Below are positions 1 to 6,358 of a stretch of DNA of 24,005 nucleotides, piece after piece (position 1 is the first letter of the stretch; each line of letters opens with the position of its first letter). Made by a program: the position numbers and the translations under genes. Source of the DNA: a virus. The notes under the pieces were generated by a model. It had not been told where the DNA came from. It worked only from the letters and a program-made list of their open reading frames with translations, and did no database searches. The DNA lies in the IMG/VR virus record IMGVR_UViG_3300009506_000187, positions 1 to 24,005 of that record. One strand, 5' to 3'.

Positions 1-44
1 CGCAAACACCTCCGGCTCATGGCCTTTGTAGGTGTATAACAGTA

Positions 45-60
45 CCGGTTGAATAACCGG
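45..60 (+). other. Intercistronic hairpin near the 5' edge
   Basis: CCGGTT and AACCGG pair perfectly around a GAAT loop. The hairpin lies between the end of an upstream gene and the first complete gene. The next bases (CTTTCGGGG) are not T-rich, so it is a poor intrinsic terminator and may be an mRNA-processing or stabilising hairpin. Bases 1-54 probably hold the last codons of the upstream gene, but all three forward frames reach a stop within 54 bases, so its frame cannot be decided. Confidence 0.4.
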
Positions 61-80
61 CTTTCGGGGAAGGTAGGAAG

Positions 81-434
81 ATGGTTTACAAACAACGACA
101 CGAAGTTTTAGCTAATATGTTGCAAGACCCACAAAAGATTAATTTGGTCTTGCGCGCATTCGTGAAAATCGTCGCCGGATCGTTTAAGACAGATCGCGAT
201 CGCTTACATAGTGACACTATTCTTTTGTCGCCCGCGTACAACCCCACACAGCGTGAAATTCAAGAACGTACCCGCATGTGCTATGATCTTTTTATGGCGA
301 TGCGTCATGATTTGCATTGGTCAACACAACGTAGTCTCGACATGTTACCGGTCGCGTTGCGCACTGAACTCGACGGAGGAAAGTGGGAGCCGCAAACCAA
401 CCGGCAATCTTGGGGTACCCCGAAAGTAGAGTAA
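81..434 (+). CDS. Small protein of unknown function upstream of head protease (117 aa)
   Basis: The ATG at 81 follows a good ribosome binding site (GGAAGGTAGGAAG). The stop is one base before the next gene, so translation is probably coupled. The protein is soluble, basic to neutral and apparently mostly helical, with no signal peptide, membrane segment or motif I recognise. In tailed phages the place just before the head protease is usually held by portal or minor head genes. At 117 residues this is far too short to be a portal, so it may be an accessory head or packaging protein. No function is claimed beyond membership of the head operon. Confidence 0.8.
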   Translation: MVYKQRHEVLANMLQDPQKINLVLRAFVKIVAGSFKTDRDRLHSDTILLSPAYNPTQREIQERTRMCYDLFMAMRHDLHWSTQRSLDMLPVALRTELDGGKWEPQTNRQSWGTPKVE

Positions 435-435
435 C

Positions 436-1815
436 ATGGCAACAACAAAGGAATTACTTGACGATGTAGCCGCATTTCTTGATAAGCGATGTGGTGGCAA
501 AGGAAAAGATAAAGAGCGCAATCGTCGGCACAAGGCGGATATGAGCGGTACGTTCCCGACGCTCAAAGTCCACGATCCCGAGTTTCTTCTCGAGCGGTTG
601 CGTTCCGGTGAAAGCGCCGGTTTCTTTTCGAAAAATAGACTAATCGCTAAAATCGGCGAAGCACAGGTGCTTGTAAGCGATAGCGGTATACCCCTCGCAT
701 TTGCGCTCGTACGACAAGGTGGTCCGGTATCGACGGCCGATGTGGAGAAGTTTGCGAGTAGCGTTCGCGACGGGGTGGATCCCGCGACGCGAGCCGACTT
801 TCACGAAGTGGATAGTTTTTACTACATTCCTTTAGAACTGTCGGAAGAATTTCCGGAACCGATGATCTTGAAGTCGCGAAATGCGACAATTAACTTCGAG
901 ACAGATATCGCGAAAGCGATGGTAGATCCTCGCGCATTCGCAGAAAATCCGACTATCGTTGAGCTGTCGAGTGTGCCGGACTCCGAGCTATTACTAATTC
1001 GCGGCGGATTAGTAGACCTTGTTTCGAGTGAGGCTGACAACAAACCTCTTCTCGAAAAAGTGCAACAAGCGCACACATTAGTTGCTGACGAACTACGTCA
1101 ACGCGGTGTGATGCCGGCCGAGAAAGCTGTTTGGTCGCGTGCGTTCATAAACGATTTGCCGGATAGCTCGTTCTTGTTTATCGAGTCGGGCGGTAAGAAA
1201 GACGGCGAAGGTAAAACCGTTCCGCGATCGTTGCGGCATTTTCCTATAAAGGATAGCGACGGAAAGATCGATCTTCCCCATCTTCGAAACGCGATTGCTC
1301 GAATTCCACAAAGCAACGCGCCGGGGCTTAGCGCTGACAAAAAGAAGTCTTTACAAGAACAAGCTCGGCGAATGCTCGGGGAAACACAAAAGGGCGACGT
1401 CACGAAATGCGCAGTTCGCGATCGCGCGGTGCGAATTGTGAAAGCAGAAACCTCCAAAGACGCGCGCGAGCAAGAAGAGCGTTTTATTTTTGGCGTCGTT
1501 TTAGTACCCAACGAGCCGGATTCTCAAGGTGATATCTATTCCGCCGAAGAAGTAACGAAGGCGGCGCACGCATACATGGAAGACGCCGGAGGCACTTTCA
1601 AGATCATGCACGCCGGGAAACCGATAGAGGGCTTAAAAGTGCTCGAAACGTATGTCACGAAAGTTTCAGAAACCCACAGCGACGAAACTTTTCCGATCGG
1701 TACGTGGCTCATGGCGGCGCGCGTACTCGACGATGCGTTATGGGACGATATCAAAAAAGGTGTGTTTACCGGCTTTTCAATTGGTGGTAGTGCCATTCGA
1801 GAGCGCTTGCGCTAA
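436..1815 (+). CDS. XkdF-like phage head maturation protease (putative serine protease)
   Basis: 459 residues. The C-terminal third matches the XkdF/Peptidase_S78_2-type prohead protease family. It has the segment FIFGVVLVPNEPDSQGD, then a His in IMHAG (H392), and the closing GTWLMA and GVFTGFSIGGSA motifs with Ser448, plausible His/Ser catalytic residues. Residues about 233-315 (from WSRAFINDLPDSSF through SLRHFPI to LPHLRNA) are a domain often fused ahead of this protease in phages. Residues 1-230 are unrecognised. The enzyme would cleave scaffold and capsid precursors inside the prohead. The ATG at 436 begins two bases after the previous stop. The protein ends abruptly after GGSAIRERLR. 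The EISLVDRPAN-like motif expected next in this family is at the N terminus of the following gene, in another frame. Confidence 0.85.
   Translation: MATTKELLDDVAAFLDKRCGGKGKDKERNRRHKADMSGTFPTLKVHDPEFLLERLRSGESAGFFSKNRLIAKIGEAQVLVSDSGIPLAFALVRQGGPVSTADVEKFASSVRDGVDPATRADFHEVDSFYYIPLELSEEFPEPMILKSRNATINFETDIAKAMVDPRAFAENPTIVELSSVPDSELLLIRGGLVDLVSSEADNKPLLEKVQQAHTLVADELRQRGVMPAEKAVWSRAFINDLPDSSFLFIESGGKKDGEGKTVPRSLRHFPIKDSDGKIDLPHLRNAIARIPQSNAPGLSADKKKSLQEQARRMLGETQKGDVTKCAVRDRAVRIVKAETSKDAREQEERFIFGVVLVPNEPDSQGDIYSAEEVTKAAHAYMEDAGGTFKIMHAGKPIEGLKVLETYVTKVSETHSDETFPIGTWLMAARVLDDALWDDIKKGVFTGFSIGGSAIRERLR
1804..1811 (+). repeat. 8-bp direct repeat CGCTTGCG, left copy, at the protease stop
   Basis: CGCTTGCG encodes the final Arg-Leu-Arg of the protease, with TAA at 1813-1815. 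An identical copy at 1991-1998 encodes the same residues at the same codon phase in the next gene. The copies are 187 bases apart. The similarity extends weakly upstream (CGAGAG before this copy, CGAAGAGT before the other). Confidence 0.7.
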
Positions 1816-1918
1816 CGAAATTTGGTGGTTTACTAAAATGTATGGAATTGGACAGAATGCTAAGAGAAATCTTGAAGTGAAGTAGCACAACTGTCACACT
1901 AAGAGAAAAGGGCACATA
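1816..1918 (+). other. Spacer inside the 187-base protease/scaffold interruption
   Basis: This gap is AT-richer than its surroundings. It contains the 10-mer CTAAGAGAAA twice (1860-1869 and 1899-1908); the second copy runs into the weak AAGGG ribosome binding site of the next gene. One forward frame is open across it but stops at 1885. I see no group I or group II intron core, no tRNA and no convincing promoter. Confidence 0.5.
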
Positions 1919-3238
1919 ATGCCAAACAACGGAATGACTGCATTACTAGAAACTCTTCGCGCGATCATGAAAGATTCAGGCGCGAAGAGTCGCTTGCGTG
2001 ATATCATTCCGGTCGAAATCTCTCTCGTTGATCGAGCTGCAAACAAGCGTCGATTTTTGACCATAAAAAACAAGGATGGAGTTAATACTATGGCCACATT
2101 GCTAAAAGTAGATCTTCCCGCCAATATGCGAGAAGGTGTCGAAAAGGCGCTAGCAACGGCGCTTCAACAGCTTCACACAATCACAAAGGCGGTTACGGAA
2201 GGCGAAGCAATAACCACAGAAGGCGCGCAAGTTCCGGAAGACTTTTACAAAGCGCTCGGGATGGTACTCGAACAGCTTGCCCCAATCGCGAAGGAAGCTC
2301 CCTCGGAACTAGGGACCGAAGCCAGCGATAAGCTAAAGGCTATCGCGGCCGCGATGGCAATGATAGCGGAAGCCGACAGTCCCGATTCGGTGACCGATAT
2401 GGTCGGTCGACTGATCAAGCTATCCGGCGGTGATTCGAAAGAGGCTTCCACTCTAAAGGCACTCGGCGAGCTCTCAATCGCTCTTTCGGCCGATCCAATG
2501 AAGGACGGCAAGCACGCCGAAGGCACTGTCGAAAAGGTGAAGGCGCTTACGAAGACTCTCAGCGATTTGGTGAGCGTTGACGCTCCCGCCCCCGCCGATC
2601 CTCCGGCGACCGAGCCAACTCCCGCGGCGAAGACTGACGAACCGGTAACTCCCCCGGAACCAACTCCCGCGGCGAAGACCGATGAACCGGCTCCGGCTCC
2701 GGCCGCTAAGACCGACGAACCCGCACCTCCCCCGGAACCGGCTGCGAAGACTGACGAACCGGCGGCACCTCCGGTAGCCGACCCGGCTCCCGCTCCCGCC
2801 GAGCCAACTCCCGCGGCGAAGACCGATGAACCGGCTCCGGCCGATCCTCCCGCCCCGAAAGACGGAGATAAAGTCGAAAAGGCTTTGACAGCTATCGTCG
2901 AAGAGGTGGCGAAGGCTGGCGCGAAGATGAGTGCGAAGCGGAAAGAGCAACTACGCGGCGCGTTGAAAGCTATCTCTGCGTTGATGGAAGAGGTAGATCC
3001 TCCCGCCGAACCGACTCCCGCAGCGAAGGTAGATGAACCTTCCCCCGCACCCGTTACCAAGAACGATGAGCCGGTCGACGTGCTCAAGATGGTGCAAGAA
3101 CTGAACAATAAAGTTTCTACTCTTATGGAAAAACCGGTTGCTCCGGCTTCCAGGCGGGTAGAGGGTAACCCCGAGACGGGCACTGAGTCGCCGGTTCCCG
3201 AATCTCCAACACGTAGAAAGCGGCGTTGGATCGCGTAA
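1919..3238 (+). CDS. Capsid scaffolding protein with displaced protease C-terminal motif
   Basis: 439 residues, acidic and Ala/Pro-rich, between protease and major capsid protein, the usual place for scaffold. Residues 25-49 carry IIPVEISLVDRAANKRR, which in related phages is the end of the XkdF-type protease. From Met58 the protein becomes scaffold-like: helical segments (about 60-220), five AAKTDEP repeats in a Pro/Ala-rich tract (about 222-314), a second helical block (KVEKALTAIVEEVAKAG), an AAKVDEP repeat, a further helical stretch (VLKMVQELNNKVSTLM) and a basic C terminus (RRKRRW), plausible for capsid binding. Met58 (ATG at 2090) has a stronger ribosome binding site (AAGGATGGAG, 8-base spacing) than the ATG at 1919, so two products (439 and 382 residues) are likely. 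The function rests on position and composition. Confidence 0.75.
   Translation: MPNNGMTALLETLRAIMKDSGAKSRLRDIIPVEISLVDRAANKRRFLTIKNKDGVNTMATLLKVDLPANMREGVEKALATALQQLHTITKAVTEGEAITTEGAQVPEDFYKALGMVLEQLAPIAKEAPSELGTEASDKLKAIAAAMAMIAEADSPDSVTDMVGRLIKLSGGDSKEASTLKALGELSIALSADPMKDGKHAEGTVEKVKALTKTLSDLVSVDAPAPADPPATEPTPAAKTDEPVTPPEPTPAAKTDEPAPAPAAKTDEPAPPPEPAAKTDEPAAPPVADPAPAPAEPTPAAKTDEPAPADPPAPKDGDKVEKALTAIVEEVAKAGAKMSAKRKEQLRGALKAISALMEEVDPPAEPTPAAKVDEPSPAPVTKNDEPVDVLKMVQELNNKVSTLMEKPVAPASRRVEGNPETGTESPVPESPTRRKRRWIA
1991..1998 (+). repeat. 8-bp direct repeat CGCTTGCG, right copy, in the scaffold gene
   Basis: Second copy of the repeat at the protease stop. It encodes Arg-Leu-Arg directly before DIIPVEISLVD. 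Joining the two copies by removing 187 bases (not a multiple of 3) puts the protease and this gene in a single frame. Confidence 0.7.
2072..2092 (+). promoter_or_regulatory. Internal ribosome binding site and start within the scaffold gene
   Basis: AAGGATGGAG sits 8 bases before an in-frame ATG at 2090 (protein beginning MATLLKVDLP). It is a better Shine-Dalgarno match than that of the annotated start at 1919. It would make a scaffold lacking the protease-derived N-terminal 57 residues, like the nested protease/scaffold genes of lambda (C/Nu3). Confidence 0.5.
2582..2861 (+). repeat. Degenerate repeat tract coding AAKTDEP/PTP units
   Basis: The core AAKTDEP occurs five times here, usually with EPTP before it and AP or PP after it. 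A sixth, variant copy (AAKVDEP) lies apart near 3020-3042. At DNA level the copies share CCCGCGGCGAAGAC or close variants, so copy number could change by recombination or slippage. The encoded segment should be an extended, flexible, negatively charged linker between two helical blocks of the scaffold. Confidence 0.75.
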
Positions 3239-3282
3239 GGATTGGCGACAACCGACAAAACACGAAAATAGGAGCAAACAAC

Positions 3283-4218
3283 ATGTCCACAGATAACAGA
3301 GAACTAATCCAAAAGGCGGATATGCGACTTGCGGATCTCGCGCCCGGCGGGTTGCTAAACGCTGAACAGCTCGACAAGTTCATACGGCTTGCCGTTGACG
3401 ATGCTGTCGCGATGAAAGATATGACGGAAGTCAGAATGAAGTCGCCGACGCAAGAGCGTAGCAAGATCCGGTACGGAACTCGCGTGCTTCGGGGTGGGTC
3501 GGAAGCGACCGCTCTCCCGGTGGCCGAGCGAAGTCGACCAACCACGAGCAAGATCACGCTCAACGCGCAACTGGTCAAGGGTGAAACCCGACTGTCTTAC
3601 GAAACCCTCGAAGACTCGATCGAACGGGGAACTTTCGAAGACACCGTGCGCGCGGTTATGGCGGAAAAGATGTCCGAAGATCTCGAGGATCTCGCTTTCA
3701 ACGGCGACACCACGAGCGCGGATACCTTGCTGGCCATTTTAGACGGTTTCATCAAACAAGCGACTTCGAACGTGGTTCCCGCGGGTAGTGCGTCTATCTC
3801 GCGAGATCAGTTCAAGAACATGCTCAAGACCATGCCGAGCGAATTCCGGAAGGATAAGCGCTCACTGGCTTATTACACGGCCGACGAAGTGGTTATCGAT
3901 TACCACGAGCTATACGCGGCCCGCGAAACCGCAAAAGGTGACGCGCACACTGACGGAATGACGACCGCAGGGTTCGAGGGTATTCCCGTGAAGGGCGTTC
4001 CCGTTTTCCCGACGAATCTCGGTGGTGGCAACGACGAGACGGTTGCTCTTCTGTTGGATCCGGCCAACATGCTTTTCGGCATTTGGCGCGAAATTCGAGT
4101 CGACACGGACAAAGACGTGATTGCGGGTGAGTGGATCATCGTCGTTTCCGCTCGCGTCGATTTCAAATACGGGCATGAGCCGGCAGTTGTTGAAGGCACG
4201 GCAATCACCGCTGTCTAA
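3283..4218 (+). CDS. Major capsid protein (HK97 fold)
   Basis: 311 residues from the ATG at 3283, which has a clear ribosome binding site (ATAGGAG, 8 bases upstream). An in-frame ATG at 3226 overlaps the scaffold stop and lacks a comparable site, so I prefer the later start. The sequence has the features of a phage major capsid protein: a charged helical N-arm, a long helix with RLSYETLEDSIERGTFEDTVRAVM and a following AEKMSEDLEDLAFNGDT, a P-domain with FRKDKRSLAYYTADEVV, the GIPVKGVPVFP segment, and a C-terminal strand pair ending VDFKYGHEPAVV. It follows protease and scaffold as expected. It forms the icosahedral shell. No N-terminal delta domain is evident, in line with a separate scaffold. 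Confidence 0.88.
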   Translation: MSTDNRELIQKADMRLADLAPGGLLNAEQLDKFIRLAVDDAVAMKDMTEVRMKSPTQERSKIRYGTRVLRGGSEATALPVAERSRPTTSKITLNAQLVKGETRLSYETLEDSIERGTFEDTVRAVMAEKMSEDLEDLAFNGDTTSADTLLAILDGFIKQATSNVVPAGSASISRDQFKNMLKTMPSEFRKDKRSLAYYTADEVVIDYHELYAARETAKGDAHTDGMTTAGFEGIPVKGVPVFPTNLGGGNDETVALLLDPANMLFGIWREIRVDTDKDVIAGEWIIVVSARVDFKYGHEPAVVEGTAITAV

Positions 4219-4234
4219 TAAACACTGAGATCAC

Positions 4235-4266
4235 CAAAAACGAGTTTCTAATCATAGGAGTTTTTG
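4235..4266 (+). other. AT-rich inverted repeat spanning the ribosome binding site
   Basis: CAAAAAC (4235-4241) and GTTTTTG (4260-4266) can pair across 18 bases. The Shine-Dalgarno TAGGAG lies at the edge of the 3' arm, before the ATG at 4271. The stem is weak, so a regulatory role is only possible. Confidence 0.3.
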
Positions 4267-4270
4267 AACC

Positions 4271-4591
4271 ATGGCAATCACAGTAAATAGTGCAACTCTA
4301 ACGAGCGGGCAGACCAAAGCCCCAAGTCGTTGGGCGAAACTGAACGTTGACCTCGACGCTTCGTATCCGACTGGCGGATACGACATTTCCGATCAGCTCG
4401 AAAACGGGACTGTGCGGTATTCCGAAAGTGTGTTCGCATACGACGGCGCCGTACTGAACATTCTGAAAGTTGACGAAAATGGCATGCTGAAAGCGTACGT
4501 CGCAACCAACGGCGAGCAAGGCGCGGAAGTAGCAAACGGCGTCGATCTTTCCGGCATCACCGGCAAAGAAATTAACGTTTTCTGCGAGTAG
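4271..4591 (+). CDS. Small capsid-associated structural protein (YPTGG type), possible decoration protein
   Basis: 106 residues with a good ribosome binding site (ATAGGAG). The segment LDASYPTGGYDIS followed by a small beta-rich C-terminal half (ILKVDENGMLKAYVATNGEQG) resembles a family of small phage structural proteins typically encoded directly after the major capsid protein (often with FDSSYPTGGE). Their role is not well defined; head decoration or stabilisation is the usual guess. There is no signal peptide or membrane segment. The name rests on this motif and the position. Confidence 0.65.
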   Translation: MAITVNSATLTSGQTKAPSRWAKLNVDLDASYPTGGYDISDQLENGTVRYSESVFAYDGAVLNILKVDENGMLKAYVATNGEQGAEVANGVDLSGITGKEINVFCE

Positions 4592-4615
4592 TCCACAAAT
4601 CACAACGCAATACCG

Positions 4616-4642
4616 ATCACCCTTCCATACAGGTTGGGTGAT
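4616..4642 (+). other. Intercistronic hairpin
   Basis: ATCACCC (4616-4622) pairs perfectly with GGGTGAT (4636-4642). Inside, a symmetric TT/TT internal loop is followed by CC/GG and an ATACA loop. It lies between two head genes, just before the ribosome binding site of the second. No T-run follows, so it fits an mRNA stabiliser or processing hairpin better than a terminator. Confidence 0.45.
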
Positions 4643-4668
4643 TGGGTGTTGGGGAAGGCAAGGTAAAC

Positions 4669-5229
4669 ATGGGTTCGAATATAAGATATGTGCGGGTACA
4701 ACCGTACAACAAAAACAAAGGCGCGCTTGTTCAGCGAGTCAACATCGACGGTAAGCTTTTCGAGTCAGGCAATTGGTATACAATGCCAACCGAGATCGCC
4801 GCGAAGTTGGGGAAAATAAAACAGAAGAGCGGCGCTAATATGTTTCAAATTTGTACGCCCGAAGACTACCGCGAAACGTCGCGCGCGGAATTGTCTGCGA
4901 TGGCGGTAGCGGCTGGCCTAAAGGGTTTGGCTCTTCAAAGCCAAGAGGTGCCAGAGCCGAAAGCTTACAACGCCAAACGAGAAAAGAAGAGTGAGTTGGC
5001 TGGTTTGGGCGATCAGATATCCGACGTTGACCCAACTTTAGAGGGTGGGACGATGACGACCGAGCACCTTAATGGTGACGAGCCGGCCGCGGAAGAAGAC
5101 GTCGATATCGATAGTATGAAACGCCCCCAACTCGAGAAGTTCTGTAAGGCCAACAACGTCACGATTCCTTTCGGGTCTTCGAACGCCGAAATAAAGCAAT
5201 TATTGCGCGATCAAGGCATCGTCGAGTAA
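4669..5229 (+). CDS. Head protein with C-terminal HeH/SAP-like motif (packaging accessory candidate)
   Basis: 186 residues from the ATG at 4669, which follows GGGGAAGGCAAGG. A TTG 27 bases earlier is in frame but less likely. The N-terminal half is a compact basic domain (IRYVRVQPYNKNKGALVQRV, then FESGNWYTMP). The centre is acidic and disordered. The C-terminal 35 residues (SMKRPQLEKFCKANNVTIPFGSSNAEIKQLL in shape) form a helix-extension-helix motif of the HeH/SAP type, found in phage head and packaging proteins such as FI-like factors. Together with its position after the capsid genes, this suggests a head completion or DNA-packaging accessory role, but only the motif is supported. Confidence 0.6.
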   Translation: MGSNIRYVRVQPYNKNKGALVQRVNIDGKLFESGNWYTMPTEIAAKLGKIKQKSGANMFQICTPEDYRETSRAELSAMAVAAGLKGLALQSQEVPEPKAYNAKREKKSELAGLGDQISDVDPTLEGGTMTTEHLNGDEPAAEEDVDIDSMKRPQLEKFCKANNVTIPFGSSNAEIKQLLRDQGIVE

Positions 5230-5246
5230 CTCTTGCCACAGGCACG

Positions 5247-5291
5247 CGTAACCCAGCAAAGCGGCGGACTAACCGCCGTGTCTGTGTTACG
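5247..5291 (+). other. Two-part intercistronic hairpin
   Basis: An inner stem CGGCGG/CCGCCG (5262-5267 with 5273-5278, loop ACTAA) is nested in an outer pairing CGTAAC/GTTACG (5247-5252 with 5286-5291). TTTA follows. It may be a weak terminator or an RNA-processing structure separating the capsid genes from the fibre and decoration block. Confidence 0.45.
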
Positions 5292-5310
5292 TTTATAGTG
5301 GAGCGGTCTT

Positions 5311-5919
5311 GTGGCTAAACAGAGATTTGATCAAGAAACTCAAGTAGGACCTTCCGATTCCTACGTCGATGATTTATCATCCGGCTCCACTCTTCAAACC
5401 GATGCGGAGAATCTCCGCGATGATCTGAACGCGCTTCGTTCGCAAGTGCGCAGAATCATTCACGGGCTTAGTCTTACCGGAAAATGGTACGACGATCCCG
5501 CTTCCGTTTTCGGTGGTGACGCTTCCCTCAAAGCTCTTATTGGTGCGCTTGGAAACGCGTCGACAGTGCGGTCGGAATCCGGGCAGTTTACCGTACCGAT
5601 CGGCGTAGTGTTTCATGATTTGGTTTACATGACCGGTGGATTGACTGCCGACAAAGCCGATAACAGCTCGCTCGTGACCGCTCCAATTGTCGGTATTGTT
5701 ACCGAAAAGGTAACAGATACGACCGCGACGTTGGTATTTTTCGGCGTTGTGACTGGTTTCTCGGGGCTTACCCCGGGAAGTGATTTATTTTTAGGCACTA
5801 GCGGGGGAATTATTACCCCACCTTTGCCCGAAACACCCGGAACTGTTATACAGAAAATTGGGCAAGCGTTGAGCTCGACAACACTCTTGCTTGATCCAGA
5901 TACCCCAATAGTCCTATAA
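5311..5919 (+). CDS. Virion structural protein with DUF2190-like C-terminal domain
   Basis: 202 residues. The start is GTG at 5311, after GTGGAGCGG. The N terminus (FDQETQVGPSDSYVDD, then DAENLRDDLNALRSQVRRII) resembles structural proteins seen near phage head genes: a polar lead followed by an amphipathic helix. Residues about 90-202 form a beta-rich domain (APIVGIVTEKV, then GSDLFLGTSGGIITPP, then IGQALSSTTLLLDPD) like capsid-cement DUF2190 proteins. The same layout recurs at the C terminus of the protein at 6359-8233. It probably sits on the virion surface, either on the capsid or as a fibre base. There is no signal peptide. Confidence 0.6.
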   Translation: MAKQRFDQETQVGPSDSYVDDLSSGSTLQTDAENLRDDLNALRSQVRRIIHGLSLTGKWYDDPASVFGGDASLKALIGALGNASTVRSESGQFTVPIGVVFHDLVYMTGGLTADKADNSSLVTAPIVGIVTEKVTDTTATLVFFGVVTGFSGLTPGSDLFLGTSGGIITPPLPETPGTVIQKIGQALSSTTLLLDPDTPIVL

Positions 5920-5933
5920 TACATGGTGAGGTT

Positions 5934-6347
5934 ATGGCGAAATTACCAGTAAAAGTAGCAAGTGACCGTACACGACGTGTACGTGTTTTGGACAACGCAG
6001 AAACCGAAGCGGCCACGATTGGTGTGAAACTGTACAAGCTCAACGCAGAGCTAGCGGCGCCGTTCATTCGCGATGGGAAGTTTTCTTTCCGGATCGCGTT
6101 CGACAAGATTGTGAACGGAAAGCCGAAAATGATGCATCGCTCTCGCTGTCCGGTTATTGCGATCAGCGAAGATGAAGTCGTGCAAACCGAAAACGAGACC
6201 GCGCAGCGCATGCTAGAAAATTTCATCGTACCAACAAAAACGGTGCGAAACGGGGCAACCCGTCAAGGAGGTCACTTGTTCGAAGATGTGACCGCGACAG
6301 CAACGGAATACGACATCGATTTAGACGCAACTTTTGACGCCGTCTAG
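5934..6347 (+). CDS. Hypothetical protein in the fibre/decoration block (137 aa)
   Basis: The ATG at 5934 follows GGTGAGG. The protein is mixed alpha/beta with a basic N terminus (KLPVKVASDRTRRVRVLD) and an acidic C terminus. It has no recognised motif, signal peptide or membrane segment. It lies between two structural genes, and its stop (6347) overlaps the ribosome binding site of the next gene (TAGGAGGG), implying coupled translation. It could be a small virion component or an assembly factor. The sequence does not decide. Confidence 0.75.
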   Translation: MAKLPVKVASDRTRRVRVLDNAETEAATIGVKLYKLNAELAAPFIRDGKFSFRIAFDKIVNGKPKMMHRSRCPVIAISEDEVVQTENETAQRMLENFIVPTKTVRNGATRQGGHLFEDVTATATEYDIDLDATFDAV

Positions 6348-6358
6348 GAGGGCATACC

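Noticed and set aside
1652-1885. ORF overlapping the protease end and the gap as a possible +1 frameshift extension
   Set aside because: Shifting into it ends at 1885, before the scaffold start, so it cannot bridge the two genes. The peptide is unremarkable and has no site for slippage.
1812-1998. Group I or group II intron in the protease/scaffold gap
   Set aside because: 187 bases is very short. No P/Q/R/S core or GUGYG...AY ends are visible, and group I rules (U before the 5' site, G at the end) do not fit the repeat-defined joints. RNA-level joining is kept only as an alternative in the finding.
2245-3258. Long antisense ORF (337 codons) rich in Ser, Gly and Ala
   Set aside because: It mirrors the Pro/Ala repeat tract of the scaffold gene, whose codon composition removes stops on the other strand. 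It has no ribosome binding site, and no other gene is antisense.
3226-3282. Earlier in-frame ATG (3226) as start of the major capsid protein
   Set aside because: It overlaps the scaffold gene and lacks a good ribosome binding site. The ATG at 3283 has ATAGGAG at good spacing.
5891-5920. TTGATC-18-TATAAT as a sigma70-like promoter before the gene at 5934
   Set aside because: The -10 is an exact match, but the expected start (about 5927) would remove most of the Shine-Dalgarno GGTGAGG. It lies in the end of a coding sequence and the -35 is only 4 of 6. It is possible, but not strong enough to annotate.
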